64,000 nt of DNA. It comes from Rubellimicrobium aerolatum. GTDB taxonomy: Bacteria > Pseudomonadota > Alphaproteobacteria > Rhodobacterales > Rhodobacteraceae. The number at the start of each line of letters is the position of its first letter. The stretch's first letter is position 1. The notes under the pieces are model-generated. The model was not told the DNA's origin. It did no database searches and worked only from the letters and a program-made list of their open reading frames with translations. The DNA is taken from assembly GCF_017872975.1 (NCBI RefSeq), contig NZ_JAGGJP010000001.1, forward strand, positions 248,001 through 312,000, in the 5' to 3' direction. Positions 35,706 through 45,441 of the stretch are shown piece by piece. Position numbers and translations under genes: made by a program.

Positions 35706-36703
<998 letters not shown>

Positions 36704-36714
36704 TGTCGTTCCCC

Positions 36715-37545
<831 letters not shown>

Positions 37546-37555
37546 GATGCGTTCC

Positions 37556-38428
37556 TTAAGCGTCGAGGTTCTTGCCGATCGCGCGCATCAGGAAGATCGC
37601 GACGATGTTGGCGAGGATGACGGCGACCACGCCCCCGGCGGCGGCGGTGCCCACATCCGAGTCGAGGATCGCCTCCTTGTAGACGAGGAAGGTCAGCGTC
37701 GTGGATTCGCTGCCCGGCCCGCCATTGGTCGTGACCAGGATCTCCACGAGGATGCCCAGCAGGAAGATCGTCTGGATCAGCACCACCACCGTGATCGCGC
37801 GGGCGAGGTGCGGCAGCATGATGAAGCGGAAGCGGTTCCAGGGGTTCGCGCCGTCCATCTCGGCCGCCTCCAGCCGCTCGCTGTCCAGCGACTGGAGCGC
37901 GGTCAGCAGGATCAGCGTCGCGAAGGGCAGCCATTGCCACGCCACGATCACGATGATCGAGGCGAGCGGCGCCTGACCCAGGAAGTCGAAGGGCGCCAGC
38001 CCGATGCCCCGGAGCGCCTCGGCGAAGAGGCCGTTCGAGGGATTGAAGAACATGTTCTTCCAGATCAGCGCCGCCACCGGCGGCATGATGAAGAACGGCG
38101 AGATCACCAGGATGCGGACCACCCCCTGCCCCCAGAGCGGCTGGTCGATCAGCAGCGCGATCAGGATGCCGCCCGTCACGGTGATGAGGAGGACGCCCCC
38201 CACCAGCAGCAGCGTGTTCAGGATGGCGAGCCAGAAGGCCGGCGAGGTCACGAAGGCCGCGTAGTTGGCGAACCACACGAAGCCCGAGCGGTCGGGCGTG
38301 AGCAGGTTGTAGCGCTGGACCGAGAACCACAGCGTCAGCGCCAGCGGCACGATCATCCAGACCAGCAGCAGGAGGACGGCCGGCGACAGCATCAGCCGGG
38401 CGGCGGAGCGGGACGCTTGCGTGGACAT
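37556..38428 (-). CDS. smoF: Polyol ABC transporter permease (SmoF, MalF-like)
   Basis: A 290-residue inner-membrane permease with six hydrophobic segments, the first at about residues 12-30. The EAA loop (ERLEAAEMDGANPWNRFRFI) is near residues 182-202. It is the second membrane subunit of the sorbitol/mannitol importer. A 163-bp gap with a strong hairpin separates it from the upstream binding-protein gene, which should let the binding protein be made in excess. Confidence 0.93.
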   Translation of the reverse strand: MSTQASRSAARLMLSPAVLLLLVWMIVPLALTLWFSVQRYNLLTPDRSGFVWFANYAAFVTSPAFWLAILNTLLLVGGVLLITVTGGILIALLIDQPLWGQGVVRILVISPFFIMPPVAALIWKNMFFNPSNGLFAEALRGIGLAPFDFLGQAPLASIIVIVAWQWLPFATLILLTALQSLDSERLEAAEMDGANPWNRFRFIMLPHLARAITVVVLIQTIFLLGILVEILVTTNGGPGSESTTLTFLVYKEAILDSDVGTAAAGGVVAVILANIVAIFLMRAIGKNLDA

Positions 38429-38550
38429 GGGCGCTGCACCTCGGGCGACGGCGGGACGGGACGGAACTGGGGGCGATGGCGGGGGGACGGCGGCCCGTCG
38501 TGCGGCACCGGACGGGACCCGGCCCCCGCGACGGGGCCCGGGTCGGGGCC

Positions 38551-38578
38551 GCGCCGATCCCCTCGGGGGGACCGGCGC
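38551..38578 (-). repeat. Strong intra-operon hairpin between smoE and smoF
   Basis: A 12-bp stem (one G-T wobble in the minus-strand RNA) with a 4-base loop, GCGCCGGTCCCC on one side. It starts 14 bp after the smoE stop and lacks a T run, so it is not a full terminator. Hairpins in this position commonly protect the 3' end of the binding-protein mRNA or partly reduce read-through. Confidence 0.6.
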
Positions 38579-38591
38579 AACGAGGTCGGCC

Positions 38592-39917
38592 TTACTGCTG
38601 GATGTAGCCGGCCTCGGTCATGGTCTGCGTGGCGATCTCCTGCGCGGAGGCCAGCGCCTCGTCCACGGTCTTCTGGCCCGCCAGCGCCGCCGAGAACTCC
38701 TGGCCGACGGTGGTGCCGAGACCCTGGAACTCGGGGATCGCGACGAATTGCACGCCCGTGTAGGGGACGGGCTGCACGGTCGGGCTGTTCGGGTCCGCCG
38801 CGTTGATGGAGTCGATGGTCATCTGCGCGAAGGGCGCCGCCGCGAGGTAGTCGGCGTTCTCATACAGCGACGTGCGGGTGCCCGGCGGCACGTTCGCCCA
38901 GCCCTCGGTCTCGGCCACGAGGTTCGCGTACTCCTTCGAGGTCGCCCAGGCGATGAAGGTCTTGGCGGCCTCGGGGGCGTCCGACGACGCCGGCACCGCC
39001 AGCGACCAGGCCCAGAGCCAGTTGGCCCGCTTGCCCTGCCCCGCGTCGGGCGCGAGCGCGAAGCCCACCTGCTCGGCGACCGTGGAGTTGTTCGGGTCGG
39101 TCACGAAGGACCCCGCCACGGTGGCGTCGATCCACATCCCGCAACGGCCCTGCTGGAACAGCGTCAGGTTCTCGTTGAAGCCGTTCGACGACGCGCCGGG
39201 CGGGCCGTAGCTGGTCATCAGCTCCAGATAGTCGGTGATCGCCGCCTTCCATTCCCGGCTGTCGAGCTGCGGCTGCCAGTTCTCGTCGAACCAGCGCGCG
39301 CCATAGCTGTTCGCCATGGTGGTCAGGAAGGCCATGTTCTCGCCCCAGCCGGCCTTGCCGCGCAGGCAGATGCCGTGGACGCCCGTCTCGGGGTTGTTCA
39401 TCGCGGCGGCGGCCGCCTTGATGTCCTCCCAGGTCGGCTGGTCGGGGATGGCGATGCCCGCCGCCTCGGCGAGATCGCGGCGATACATCACGAAGGACGA
39501 TTCGCCATAGAACGGCGCGGCATAGAGCGTGCCGTCCACCGACAGGCCCGCCCGGATCGGCGGCAGCAGGTCGTCCACGTCGTATTCCGCCGGCAGGTCG
39601 TCCAGCGGCGCGAGCCAGCCCTGGTTGCCCCAGATCGGGACCTCGTAGGTGCCGATGGTGATGACGTCGTATTGCCCGCCGTTGGTGGCGATGTCCGTCG
39701 TGACGTTCTGGCGAAGGGTGTTCTCCTCCAGGGTCACCCATTCCAGCTCGATGTCGGGATGCGCCTCGTTGAAGGCGTCGGTCAGGCCCTGCATCCGCAC
39801 CATGTCGCCGTTGTTCACGGTGGCGATGGTGATCGTGGTGGTCTCCTGCGCCGCGGCGGCATAGCCCAAGCCGCAAAGCGCCGTCGCCCCCAGAAGGGCG
39901 CGGGTCGAGAATGTCAT
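38592..39917 (-). CDS. smoE: Polyol ABC transporter substrate-binding protein (SmoE)
   Basis: A 441-residue periplasmic binding protein of the MalE-like family 1. It has a signal peptide (MTFSTRALLGATALCGLGYAA, cleavage near AAAQ at residue 24), then ETTTITIATVNNGDMVRMQGLTDAF, the standard first strand and helix. A disulphide is possible between Cys residues near 184 and 268. It delivers sorbitol or mannitol to SmoFGK. An ATG at 39944 is also in frame, but the signal peptide fits 39917. Its promoter and operator region is just upstream. Confidence 0.93.
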   Translation of the reverse strand: MTFSTRALLGATALCGLGYAAAAQETTTITIATVNNGDMVRMQGLTDAFNEAHPDIELEWVTLEENTLRQNVTTDIATNGGQYDVITIGTYEVPIWGNQGWLAPLDDLPAEYDVDDLLPPIRAGLSVDGTLYAAPFYGESSFVMYRRDLAEAAGIAIPDQPTWEDIKAAAAAMNNPETGVHGICLRGKAGWGENMAFLTTMANSYGARWFDENWQPQLDSREWKAAITDYLELMTSYGPPGASSNGFNENLTLFQQGRCGMWIDATVAGSFVTDPNNSTVAEQVGFALAPDAGQGKRANWLWAWSLAVPASSDAPEAAKTFIAWATSKEYANLVAETEGWANVPPGTRTSLYENADYLAAAPFAQMTIDSINAADPNSPTVQPVPYTGVQFVAIPEFQGLGTTVGQEFSAALAGQKTVDEALASAQEIATQTMTEAGYIQQ

Positions 39918-39927
39918 GAAGCCTCCC

Positions 39928-39964
39928 TTTGCCCATTCGGGCATTTGCTTAGGTCGTGGGCAAA
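39928..39964 (-). promoter_or_regulatory. Operator-like inverted repeats before smoE (SmoC site)
   Basis: TTTGCCCA at 39928-39935 and TGGGCAAA at 39957-39964 form an inverted pair. A second palindrome TGCCC-ATTC-GGGCA lies at 39930-39943. They cover the space between the -10 region and the ribosome site of smoE. SorC-family regulators bind TTTGCYC/GRGCAAA-type repeats, and the regulator gene is immediately upstream, so SmoC is the likely ligand. Confidence 0.6.
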
Positions 39965-39992
39965 TACTCTACACCGCTCACGCACCTGTCAA
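39964..39992 (-). promoter_or_regulatory. Promoter of smoEFGKS-SDR-mtlK operon
   Basis: On the minus strand TTGACA (39992-39987) is followed by a TAGAGTAT region (39971-39964) at 15-17 bp, depending on the register chosen for the -10. The operator-like repeats begin at the -10 and extend downstream, a layout suited to repression or activation by the adjacent SorC-type protein. Confidence 0.5.
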
Positions 39993-40024
39993 GACGGCTT
40001 CCACGCCGCATCGCGGCGATGGCG

Positions 40025-41011
40025 CTAACGGCCCGGGGACGGATCGAGCAGCCGCTCGGCGGTGGCCTCGTTGGTCACGAGCCCGCTCACCAGCCCGCCG
40101 GTCAGCGCCGCGCGGATCGCCGCGACCTTGCCCTCGCCCAGCGCCACCGCGACCACCATCCGCTCGGCCGCGCGGGGCAGCGGCGCCGAGGCGACGCGCC
40201 GGTTGAACGGGCAGTCGATCACCCGCCCCGCCGCGTCGTAGATCCACGAGGTGATCTCGCCCGTGGCCCCCGCGGCCAGCAGCCCGGCCATCTCCTCGGG
40301 CGACAGGAACCCGTCCATCAGCAGCGGGGCGCCCGGCCCCATCTGGCCCACGCCCACCAGCGTCAGGTCGGCCCGGGCGCAGAGCGCCAGCGTGTGCCGC
40401 ACCGGCTCCTGCCGCCGCAGCACCTCCAGCTCGGCCGAATCCCGCGCCAGCACCGGCAGCGGGAAGGGATAATGCGGCGCGCCCACGCGGTCGGCCATGC
40501 GGATCACGGCGTTGTAGGGCGTGGCCCGACCGTCCGCCATCATATTGCCCAGCAGCGACACGATGCGGTGCTGCGGGCAGTCCATCCGCGTCAGCGCCTC
40601 GACGGTCGCCTTCAGCGCCCGCCCCGTCCCCAGCGCGATCACCTTGGGCTCGGGGCTCCGCAGCACCTTCTCCAGCAGCCCCGCCGCCGCCCCCGCCACG
40701 CCCGCCAGCAGCTCCGGCGCGTCCGGGTCCGACGGCGCCACCTCGGCGAGCCGCAGCCCGAACCGCTCCGCCAGCGCCGCGCCCAGGTCCATGCAGCGCC
40801 CGATCGGATGGTCGAGCCGCACCTTCACCAGCCGCTCCGACACCGCCATGGCGACCAGCCGCTGCGCCGTCTGCCGCGACACGCCCAGCTTCTGCGCGAT
40901 CTCGTCCTGCGTGTTGCCGGCGACGTAGTAGAGCCACCCCGCACGGGCGGCGTCGTCCAGTCGGGCGGGCGGGGCGTTGAAGCGCTGCGTGGTCACGGTC
41001 GCGTCTCGCAA
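40025..41011 (-). CDS. smoC: SorC/DeoR-type transcriptional regulator (SmoC)
   Basis: A 328-residue sugar-responsive regulator. The helix-turn-helix is at about residues 20-55 (GNTQDEIAQKLGVSRQTAQRLV), followed by a SorC sugar-binding domain from residue 70 with IALGTGRALKATVEAL and VGVGQMGPGAPLL. It senses a sugar phosphate or polyol and controls the transporter operon that begins 108 bp downstream, where matching inverted repeats lie. Its start lies within the last codons of the HAD phosphatase gene (19-bp overlap), so the two are co-transcribed. Confidence 0.9.
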   Translation of the reverse strand: MRDATVTTQRFNAPPARLDDAARAGWLYYVAGNTQDEIAQKLGVSRQTAQRLVAMAVSERLVKVRLDHPIGRCMDLGAALAERFGLRLAEVAPSDPDAPELLAGVAGAAAGLLEKVLRSPEPKVIALGTGRALKATVEALTRMDCPQHRIVSLLGNMMADGRATPYNAVIRMADRVGAPHYPFPLPVLARDSAELEVLRRQEPVRHTLALCARADLTLVGVGQMGPGAPLLMDGFLSPEEMAGLLAAGATGEITSWIYDAAGRVIDCPFNRRVASAPLPRAAERMVVAVALGEGKVAAIRAALTGGLVSGLVTNEATAERLLDPSPGR

Positions 41012-41688
41012 GGGGACGGAAGCAGGATCGGGAAGGCCGCAGCGAGGTCCTCCCAGCGCCAGAATGGCGGCGGCAGGGGCTCGCTGTCAAACAGCCGCCG
41101 CAGCGCCCCCTCGTCCAAGCCCGCGTAATGGCTCCCCCCCGCGAACAGCGCCACCGCCATTCCCGCCGCCCGCGCCGCGATCACGCCGGGCCGGCTGTCC
41201 TCCACCACGAGGCAGCGCCCGGGCGCCACCCCCATCTCCCGCGCCGCCAGCAGGAACAGGTCCGGCGCGGGCTTGCCGCGCGCCACCATCGACGCCGTGA
41301 ACACGCGCGGCAGCCGGCCATCGAGCCCCGCGATGGCAAGGCTCCGCGCCGCCCGCGCCGGCGAGGACGAGGTGGCCACGCAGGCCGGCACGGCCAGCCG
41401 GTCCAGCAGGCCCATGATCCCCGGCATCGGCCGCAGCTCCCGCTCGAACCGCTCCAGCAGCCGCCCGCGATAGGCCGCCTCGAAGCCCTCGGGCATCGGG
41501 CGCCCCGCCTCGGCCTCGATCCCCTTCAGCACGGTCGGAAAGCTCCGCCCGAGGAAGTTGTCCCGCACATGGGCCGCGTCGAAGGCGACCCCGGCCTCCG
41601 CCGCCACCTCGACCAGCACCTTCGCCGAGATCACCTCGCTGTCGATCAGCACGCCGTCGCAGTCGAGGATGAGAAGCTCGGGGATCAT
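40993..41688 (-). CDS. HAD-superfamily sugar phosphatase/phosphatase-like hydrolase
   Basis: A 231-residue HAD hydrolase of the PGMB/GPH type. The nucleophile motif LLILDCDGVLIDSE is at residues 5-18 (Asp10 and Asp12), motif II is ATSSSPARAA near 115, motif III Lys is in ARGKPAPDLFLLA and motif IV is VVEDSRPGV. It overlaps the start of the SorC-type regulator by 19 bp and so belongs to the polyol locus. It probably dephosphorylates a sugar or polyol phosphate; the exact substrate is unknown. MIPELLILD at 41688 is the natural start. Confidence 0.88.
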   Translation of the reverse strand: MIPELLILDCDGVLIDSEVISAKVLVEVAAEAGVAFDAAHVRDNFLGRSFPTVLKGIEAEAGRPMPEGFEAAYRGRLLERFERELRPMPGIMGLLDRLAVPACVATSSSPARAARSLAIAGLDGRLPRVFTASMVARGKPAPDLFLLAAREMGVAPGRCLVVEDSRPGVIAARAAGMAVALFAGGSHYAGLDEGALRRLFDSEPLPPPFWRWEDLAAAFPILLPSPCETRP

Positions 41689-41790
41689 GGCACCGTCCAG
41701 TCCGGGGGGAGCGCCCCCGCTACCACGCCCCGCCGCGCCCGCCAACCGGCCCGTCGCCCGGCCCGTCGCCCGGCCCGCCGCCCGGGGGCC

Positions 41791-42177
41791 TCAGCCGAAG
41801 CGGTTGGGCCGGCTGTCGCCCCGCAGCGCGAACAGCACGATGAGCACGATCACGCCCACGACCGGCACCAGCCCGATCAGCAGCCACCAGCCCGACCTGT
41901 CGGTGTCGTGGAGCCGGCGCGCGCCCACGGCCAGCGACGGCAGGATCACCGCGAGCGACCAGAGCCCGCTCAGCACCGTCCGGTCCGCCCCGAACAGCCC
42001 GAGGTCCACGAGCCCGAGTCCGACCGAGACGAGGACGTTCGCCACCATGAACCACCAGTATTCGCCCCGGTTCGCCCGCCCCCGGAAGGTGGCGTAGTTG
42101 GCGAAGGCGCGGCGCAGCGCCTCGCCCGGCCCGACCCGCTCGTGGTAGTCGCGCGGCGTGCCCTCGTGGATCGACAT
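41791..42177 (-). CDS. DUF805 family inner membrane protein
   Basis: A 128-residue membrane protein of the YhaH/DUF805 family. The signature is complete: ANYATFRGRANRGEYWWFMV near residues 26-45, three or four membrane helices and VGARRLHDTDRSGWWLLIGLVPVVG near 83-108. Function is unknown. It stands alone between the HAD gene and rlmE. The ATG at 42177 follows a usable GAGGGA ribosome site; longer upstream frames run through a tandem repeat and are not credible. Confidence 0.9.
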   Translation of the reverse strand: MSIHEGTPRDYHERVGPGEALRRAFANYATFRGRANRGEYWWFMVANVLVSVGLGLVDLGLFGADRTVLSGLWSLAVILPSLAVGARRLHDTDRSGWWLLIGLVPVVGVIVLIVLFALRGDSRPNRFG

Positions 42178-42247
42178 CGCTGAGTCCCTCCCTGTCCGGG
42201 CGGGAGTGTCGCGCCGCGCAAGCCGTGGGGCAACAGCCAAGGCGGCG

Positions 42248-43069
42248 TCAGACGCCGCCGGCCTCCCCGCCGGCCTCCCCGTCGGCCTCCCCGTCGGCCT
42301 CCCCGTCGGGCCCCCCGTCGGGCACCCCATCGGCGGGCCGCCCCCGGAACCCCATCGCCACCACGAACTTCTCGGACGAATCCGACCGCGACGCCGGCGG
42401 CTTCACGTTCTCCACCTTCTCGAACGCCTGCTTCAGCCGCTTCTGCAACTCGCCCTCCGCGCCTCCGGCCAGCACCTTCGCCACGAAGGTTCCGCCCGGC
42501 GCCAGCACGTCGAAGGCCAGCTCCGCCGCCGCCTCGCACAGCGCGATGATCCGCAGGTGGTCCGTCTGCTTGTGCCCCGAGCTGGCCGCCGCCATGTCCG
42601 ACATCACCACGTCGGCCGGCCCGCCGAGCCAGTCCTTCACCGTCCTGTCCGCGTCGTCCGCCAGGAAGTCGAGCACGTGGATCTCGGCCCCCGGCACCGG
42701 ATCCACCTCCTGGAGATCGAGCCCCAGCACGCGCCCCACCGGCTTGCCGGCCCTCTCGCCCAGCGCGTTCACGCGCGGCACCGCCACCTGCGCCCAGCCG
42801 CCGGGCGCGGACCCGAGGTCCACGACCCGCGCCCCGGGCTTCAGGAAATGGAACCTGTCGTCCAGCTCGATCAGCTTGAAGGCCGCGCGCCCGCGAAAGC
42901 CCTCGGCCTTGGCGCGCTTCACGTAAGGGTCGTTCAACTGCCGCTCCAGCCAGAGCTTGGACGACAGCTTGCGCCCCTTGGCGGTCTTGACCCGCACCGT
43001 CAGGTCGCGCTGCCCGCGCCCCGAGGAGCCCTTGGCCCCCGATGTTCCCTTCGCCGGTGTCTTGCCCAT
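42248..43069 (-). CDS. rlmE: 23S rRNA 2'-O-methyltransferase RlmE (FtsJ/RrmJ)
   Basis: A 273-residue SAM-dependent enzyme that methylates the ribose of U2552 of 23S rRNA. The SAM motif [16 protein letters not shown] is near residues 85-100. The K-D-K-E set is visible: Lys in [10 protein letters not shown]-type segment ([11 protein letters not shown]), Asp in VVMSDMAA, Lys in FVAKVLAGG and Glu in [13 protein letters not shown]. Residues 1-30 form a basic arm. The last 25 residues are an acidic four-residue repeat (DGEA) encoded by 12-bp tandem DNA repeats, which is unusual for the family and may vary between strains. Confidence 0.93.
   Translation of the reverse strand: MGKTPAKGTSGAKGSSGRGQRDLTVRVKTAKGRKLSSKLWLERQLNDPYVKRAKAEGFRGRAAFKLIELDDRFHFLKPGARVVDLGSAPGGWAQVAVPRVNALGERAGKPVGRVLGLDLQEVDPVPGAEIHVLDFLADDADRTVKDWLGGPADVVMSDMAAASSGHKQTDHLRIIALCEAAAELAFDVLAPGGTFVAKVLAGGAEGELQKRLKQAFEKVENVKPPASRSDSSEKFVVAMGFRGRPADGVPDGGPDGEADGEADGEAGGEAGGV
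42260..42331. repeat. Six 12-bp tandem repeats in rlmE 3' end
   Basis: Six units of the form GGCCTCCCCGTC run without gaps. The middle three are identical and the outer ones carry one to three changes. They encode the DGEA/GGEA tail of RlmE. Units of this kind can change number by slippage while keeping the reading frame. Confidence 0.9.
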
Positions 43070-43129
43070 CGCGCGCGCCCCTTGTCCGAGGGCCACATAT
43101 GGGCCGCCGGGCACGGAAAGGGAACCCGC

Positions 43130-43177
43130 CCCCGGCCCAGTCCCCGGCCCAGTCCACGGTTCAGTCCCCGGCCCGCC
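43130..43177. repeat. Four 12-bp tandem repeats upstream of rlmE
   Basis: Units CCCCGGCCCAGT, CCCCGGCCCAGT, CCACGGTTCAGT and CCCCGGCCCGCC follow one another. The first two are identical. The array begins 61 bp before the rlmE start codon, so copy number could alter promoter spacing. Confidence 0.8.
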
Positions 43178-43240
43178 CCATCCCGACGCCGGATCGTCCC
43201 GGCGGCCCATGTGGGCGACCCGCCCCGAATCACCGAAAAC

Positions 43241-43293
43241 GGGCGTTGCGCGAACCGGCCCCTGACCGTTCGTTGCGGTCGGAAGCCGTTAAC
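43241..43293 (+). repeat. Dispersed 53-bp repeat, copy 1
   Basis: This segment aligns without gaps to the reverse complement of 58314-58366, with 46 of 53 bases identical by my hand count. It starts GGGCGTTGCGCGAACCGG and ends GTTAAC. Similarity fades but partly continues beyond the end (GGCAT and CGCAYGACC words on both copies). Both copies are in non-coding DNA. Confidence 0.75.
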
Positions 43294-43423
43294 CCTTCAC
43301 AGGCATGATCCTCGCATGACCTGGAGAAAGGAGACCCACTTGATTCGCACCGCCCGCGCCACCGCCACGCCCCCCGCCCGGACTCCGTCGCCTCGCGCCG
43401 GAGCCCGGATCGGCGCGCGTCCG

Positions 43424-44473
43424 TCAGGCGCGGCGGCGTCCGCCCGCGCGGCGCTGGCGACCCTCGCCCTCCGCCTGCGGGGCGCGGTTGAAGCGGATCC
43501 ACTCCCCGCCCGAGGGGTCCTGGTTCATCAGGAAGTTGGCGGCGCGGATCGCCTCCATCTCCTTGCCGGGGCGGGCCTTCGTGCTCCCCAGCCCGAACAT
43601 CTGCACGAAGGTTTCGTCGTCCAGGCCCTCGGGCAGGACGATCCCCGCCGCAGCGACCTCGGCCCGCTTCTCGGCGATGGCCTTCTGCGTCACCGGCAGG
43701 GCGACCGGGTTCATGATGGCGCTGGTCATCCCCGCGCCGATCGCCATGGGCAGGAAGGCGTTGTTGATCCCGTGCCGGTTCGGCAGCCCGAAGCTGATGT
43801 TGGACGCCCCGCAGGTGGTGTTCACCCCCAGCTCCTCGCGCAGGCGGCGGACGAGGGTGAAGACCTGCAATCCGGCGGTCCCCATCGCGCCCACCGGCAT
43901 CACCAGCGGATCGACCACGATGTCATGCGCCGGGATGCCAAAGTCGGCCGCCCGCTCCACGATCTTCTTCGCCACCGCGAAGCGCACGTCCGGGTCCTCG
44001 CTGATCCCCGTGTCGTCGTTCGAGATGGCGACCACCGGCACGTTGTATTTCTTCACCAGCGGCAGGACGAACTCCAGCCGCTCCTCCTCGCCCGTCACGC
44101 TGTTGAGCAGCGGCCGCCCCTTGCAGACCTGCAACCCGGCCTCCAGGGCGGCGGGCACCGAGGAGTCGATGCAGAGCGGCACGTCCACCAGCCCCTGCAC
44201 CAGCTCGATGATCCGGCGCATGAGCGGCGGCTCGGTCTCGTTCGGGTTGGGGTTGGAGTTGTAGACCACCCCCGCGTTGATATCGAGCACGGTCGCCCCG
44301 GCCGCGACCTGCGCGATGGCGTCCGCCTCGACGGTGGAGAAGTCGCCCGCCTCCAGCTCGGCCGCGAGCTTCTTGCGCCCCGTGGGGTTGATGCGCTCGC
44401 CGATCACGCAGAAGGGCTGGTCGAAGCCGATGATCGCGGTTTTCGTCTGCGATTCGACGATGGTGCGGGTCAT
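43424..44473 (-). CDS. Methyltetrahydrofolate:corrinoid methyltransferase (MetH pterin-binding type)
   Basis: A 349-residue protein of the dihydropteroate synthase/pterin-binding fold. It should move a methyl group from methyltetrahydrofolate to a cobalamin protein. Pterin-binding elements are clear: IGERINPTGRKKLAAEL near residues 24-40, GATVLDINAG near 59-68, PLCIDSS near 98-104, and CGASNISFGLPNR near 219-231 (Asn and Ser in MetH-like positions). In related Rhodobacteraceae such a stand-alone domain is one part of a split methionine synthase. It is 3 bp after the MetF-like gene. The C-terminal 25 residues are basic (RQRRAGGRRRA) and outside the domain. Confidence 0.87.
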   Translation of the reverse strand: MTRTIVESQTKTAIIGFDQPFCVIGERINPTGRKKLAAELEAGDFSTVEADAIAQVAAGATVLDINAGVVYNSNPNPNETEPPLMRRIIELVQGLVDVPLCIDSSVPAALEAGLQVCKGRPLLNSVTGEEERLEFVLPLVKKYNVPVVAISNDDTGISEDPDVRFAVAKKIVERAADFGIPAHDIVVDPLVMPVGAMGTAGLQVFTLVRRLREELGVNTTCGASNISFGLPNRHGINNAFLPMAIGAGMTSAIMNPVALPVTQKAIAEKRAEVAAAGIVLPEGLDDETFVQMFGLGSTKARPGKEMEAIRAANFLMNQDPSGGEWIRFNRAPQAEGEGRQRRAGGRRRA

Positions 44474-44476
44474 TCG

Positions 44477-45415
44477 TTATCCGTTCGCGGCAAGGGCGGG
44501 CTGCTGCCCGGTGCGGGCGTTGGCCCAGTTGGCGGCGGCCGTTATGCCACCCAGCGGGAAGATATGCACCTGCTCGATGCCGAAGCCGGGATGGGCGGCC
44601 TTGTGCGCCGCCAGCGCGTTCACCACCTCGTCCGGCTCGTAGGGCAGCAGGAGCTTGGTCACGTCCATCGCCCGCTTCTGGAGGACGCCCAGCGAGGGGC
44701 CGACACCGCAGGCGATGGCGAACTTGATGAGGGTCTGGAGCTTCGCGGGCCCCGCGATGCCGATATGCACCGGCAGGTCGATCCGCTCGGCGGCCAGCCG
44801 CTCCGCCCACTCGATGACCGGCCCGGCGTCGAAGCAGAACTGCGTCGCCAGCGCGACCCGCGCATCGGTGCGCTCCGCGAAGGCTTGCTTCCAGCGCAGG
44901 GCCTCCATCACCAGCCGGTCGGACCCGTCGGCGTCGATGTCGCGGTTCCCCTCCGGATGCCCGGCGACGTGCAGCCGCTCGAAGCCCTGGAACAGCCCCG
45001 ACTCCAGCAGCTCCATGGAGGACCGGAACTCCCCCGCCGGGTCCTTGCGCCCGCCGGCGAGGATCAGCCCCTGCGTGACGCCCGCCTCGCCCTTGTAGCG
45101 GGCGATCCAGTCGCCCAGCGTCGCCCGGTCGGGGATGCTGCGCGCCGGGAAGTGCGGCATCACGTCGAAGCCCTGCCCGGCGATCCGCTTGGCCGTCGCC
45201 ACCATGTCGGCGATCTCGGTCCCGTCGATATGGGCCACGTAGACCCGCGTGCCCGGCGGCAGGATCGCGCGGAAGTCCTCCACCTTCTCGGCGGTGCGGG
45301 GCATGACCTCGACGGACCAGCCACCCAGGAACCGGGCCGTGGCCCCGTCCTTGGGTCTGTCCGTGCTCGCGGCCGGCGCATCCGCCTTGCGGCGCAGGAA
45401 GGGAAGAAGCGACAT
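44477..45415 (-). CDS. Methylenetetrahydrofolate reductase-like protein (MetF family)
   Basis: A 312-residue protein with the MetF TIM-barrel pattern: VEVMPRTAEKVEDF near residues 35-48, VYVAHIDGTEIADM near 59-72, FDVMPHFPARS near 84-94 and GLILAGGRKDP near 118-128. ATQFCFDAGPV near 202-212 corresponds to the folate/FAD region, and GVGPSLGVLQKR lies near the end. It would reduce methylene-THF to methyl-THF for the methyltransferase encoded 3 bp downstream. It is more divergent than canonical MetF, so another C1 substrate is possible. The first gene of the cluster is the small protein at 45442. Confidence 0.82.
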   Translation of the reverse strand: MSLLPFLRRKADAPAASTDRPKDGATARFLGGWSVEVMPRTAEKVEDFRAILPPGTRVYVAHIDGTEIADMVATAKRIAGQGFDVMPHFPARSIPDRATLGDWIARYKGEAGVTQGLILAGGRKDPAGEFRSSMELLESGLFQGFERLHVAGHPEGNRDIDADGSDRLVMEALRWKQAFAERTDARVALATQFCFDAGPVIEWAERLAAERIDLPVHIGIAGPAKLQTLIKFAIACGVGPSLGVLQKRAMDVTKLLLPYEPDEVVNALAAHKAAHPGFGIEQVHIFPLGGITAAANWANARTGQQPALAANG

Positions 45416-45441
45416 CAGGACCTCCGGAAGACGCGGGGCGA

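Larger units (their letters stand above)
43070..43423. other. Intergenic region with two repeat types
   Basis: This 354-bp gap lies upstream of rlmE and downstream of the pterin-binding methyltransferase gene (both on the minus strand). It contains a 12-bp tandem array (43130-43177) and a copy of a dispersed 53-bp repeat (43241-43293). It also holds an ideal AAAGGAG ribosome site at 43327-43333 with no valid gene behind it. The rlmE promoter should be in the first 100 bp. Confidence 0.6.

Noticed and set aside
43316-43423. Ideal AAAGGAG ribosome site at 43327-43333 followed by TTG
   Set aside because: The frame behind it has no stop until it is far inside the antisense of the methyltransferase gene, so it cannot be a separate small gene as it stands. 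It may be a leftover of a lost gene.
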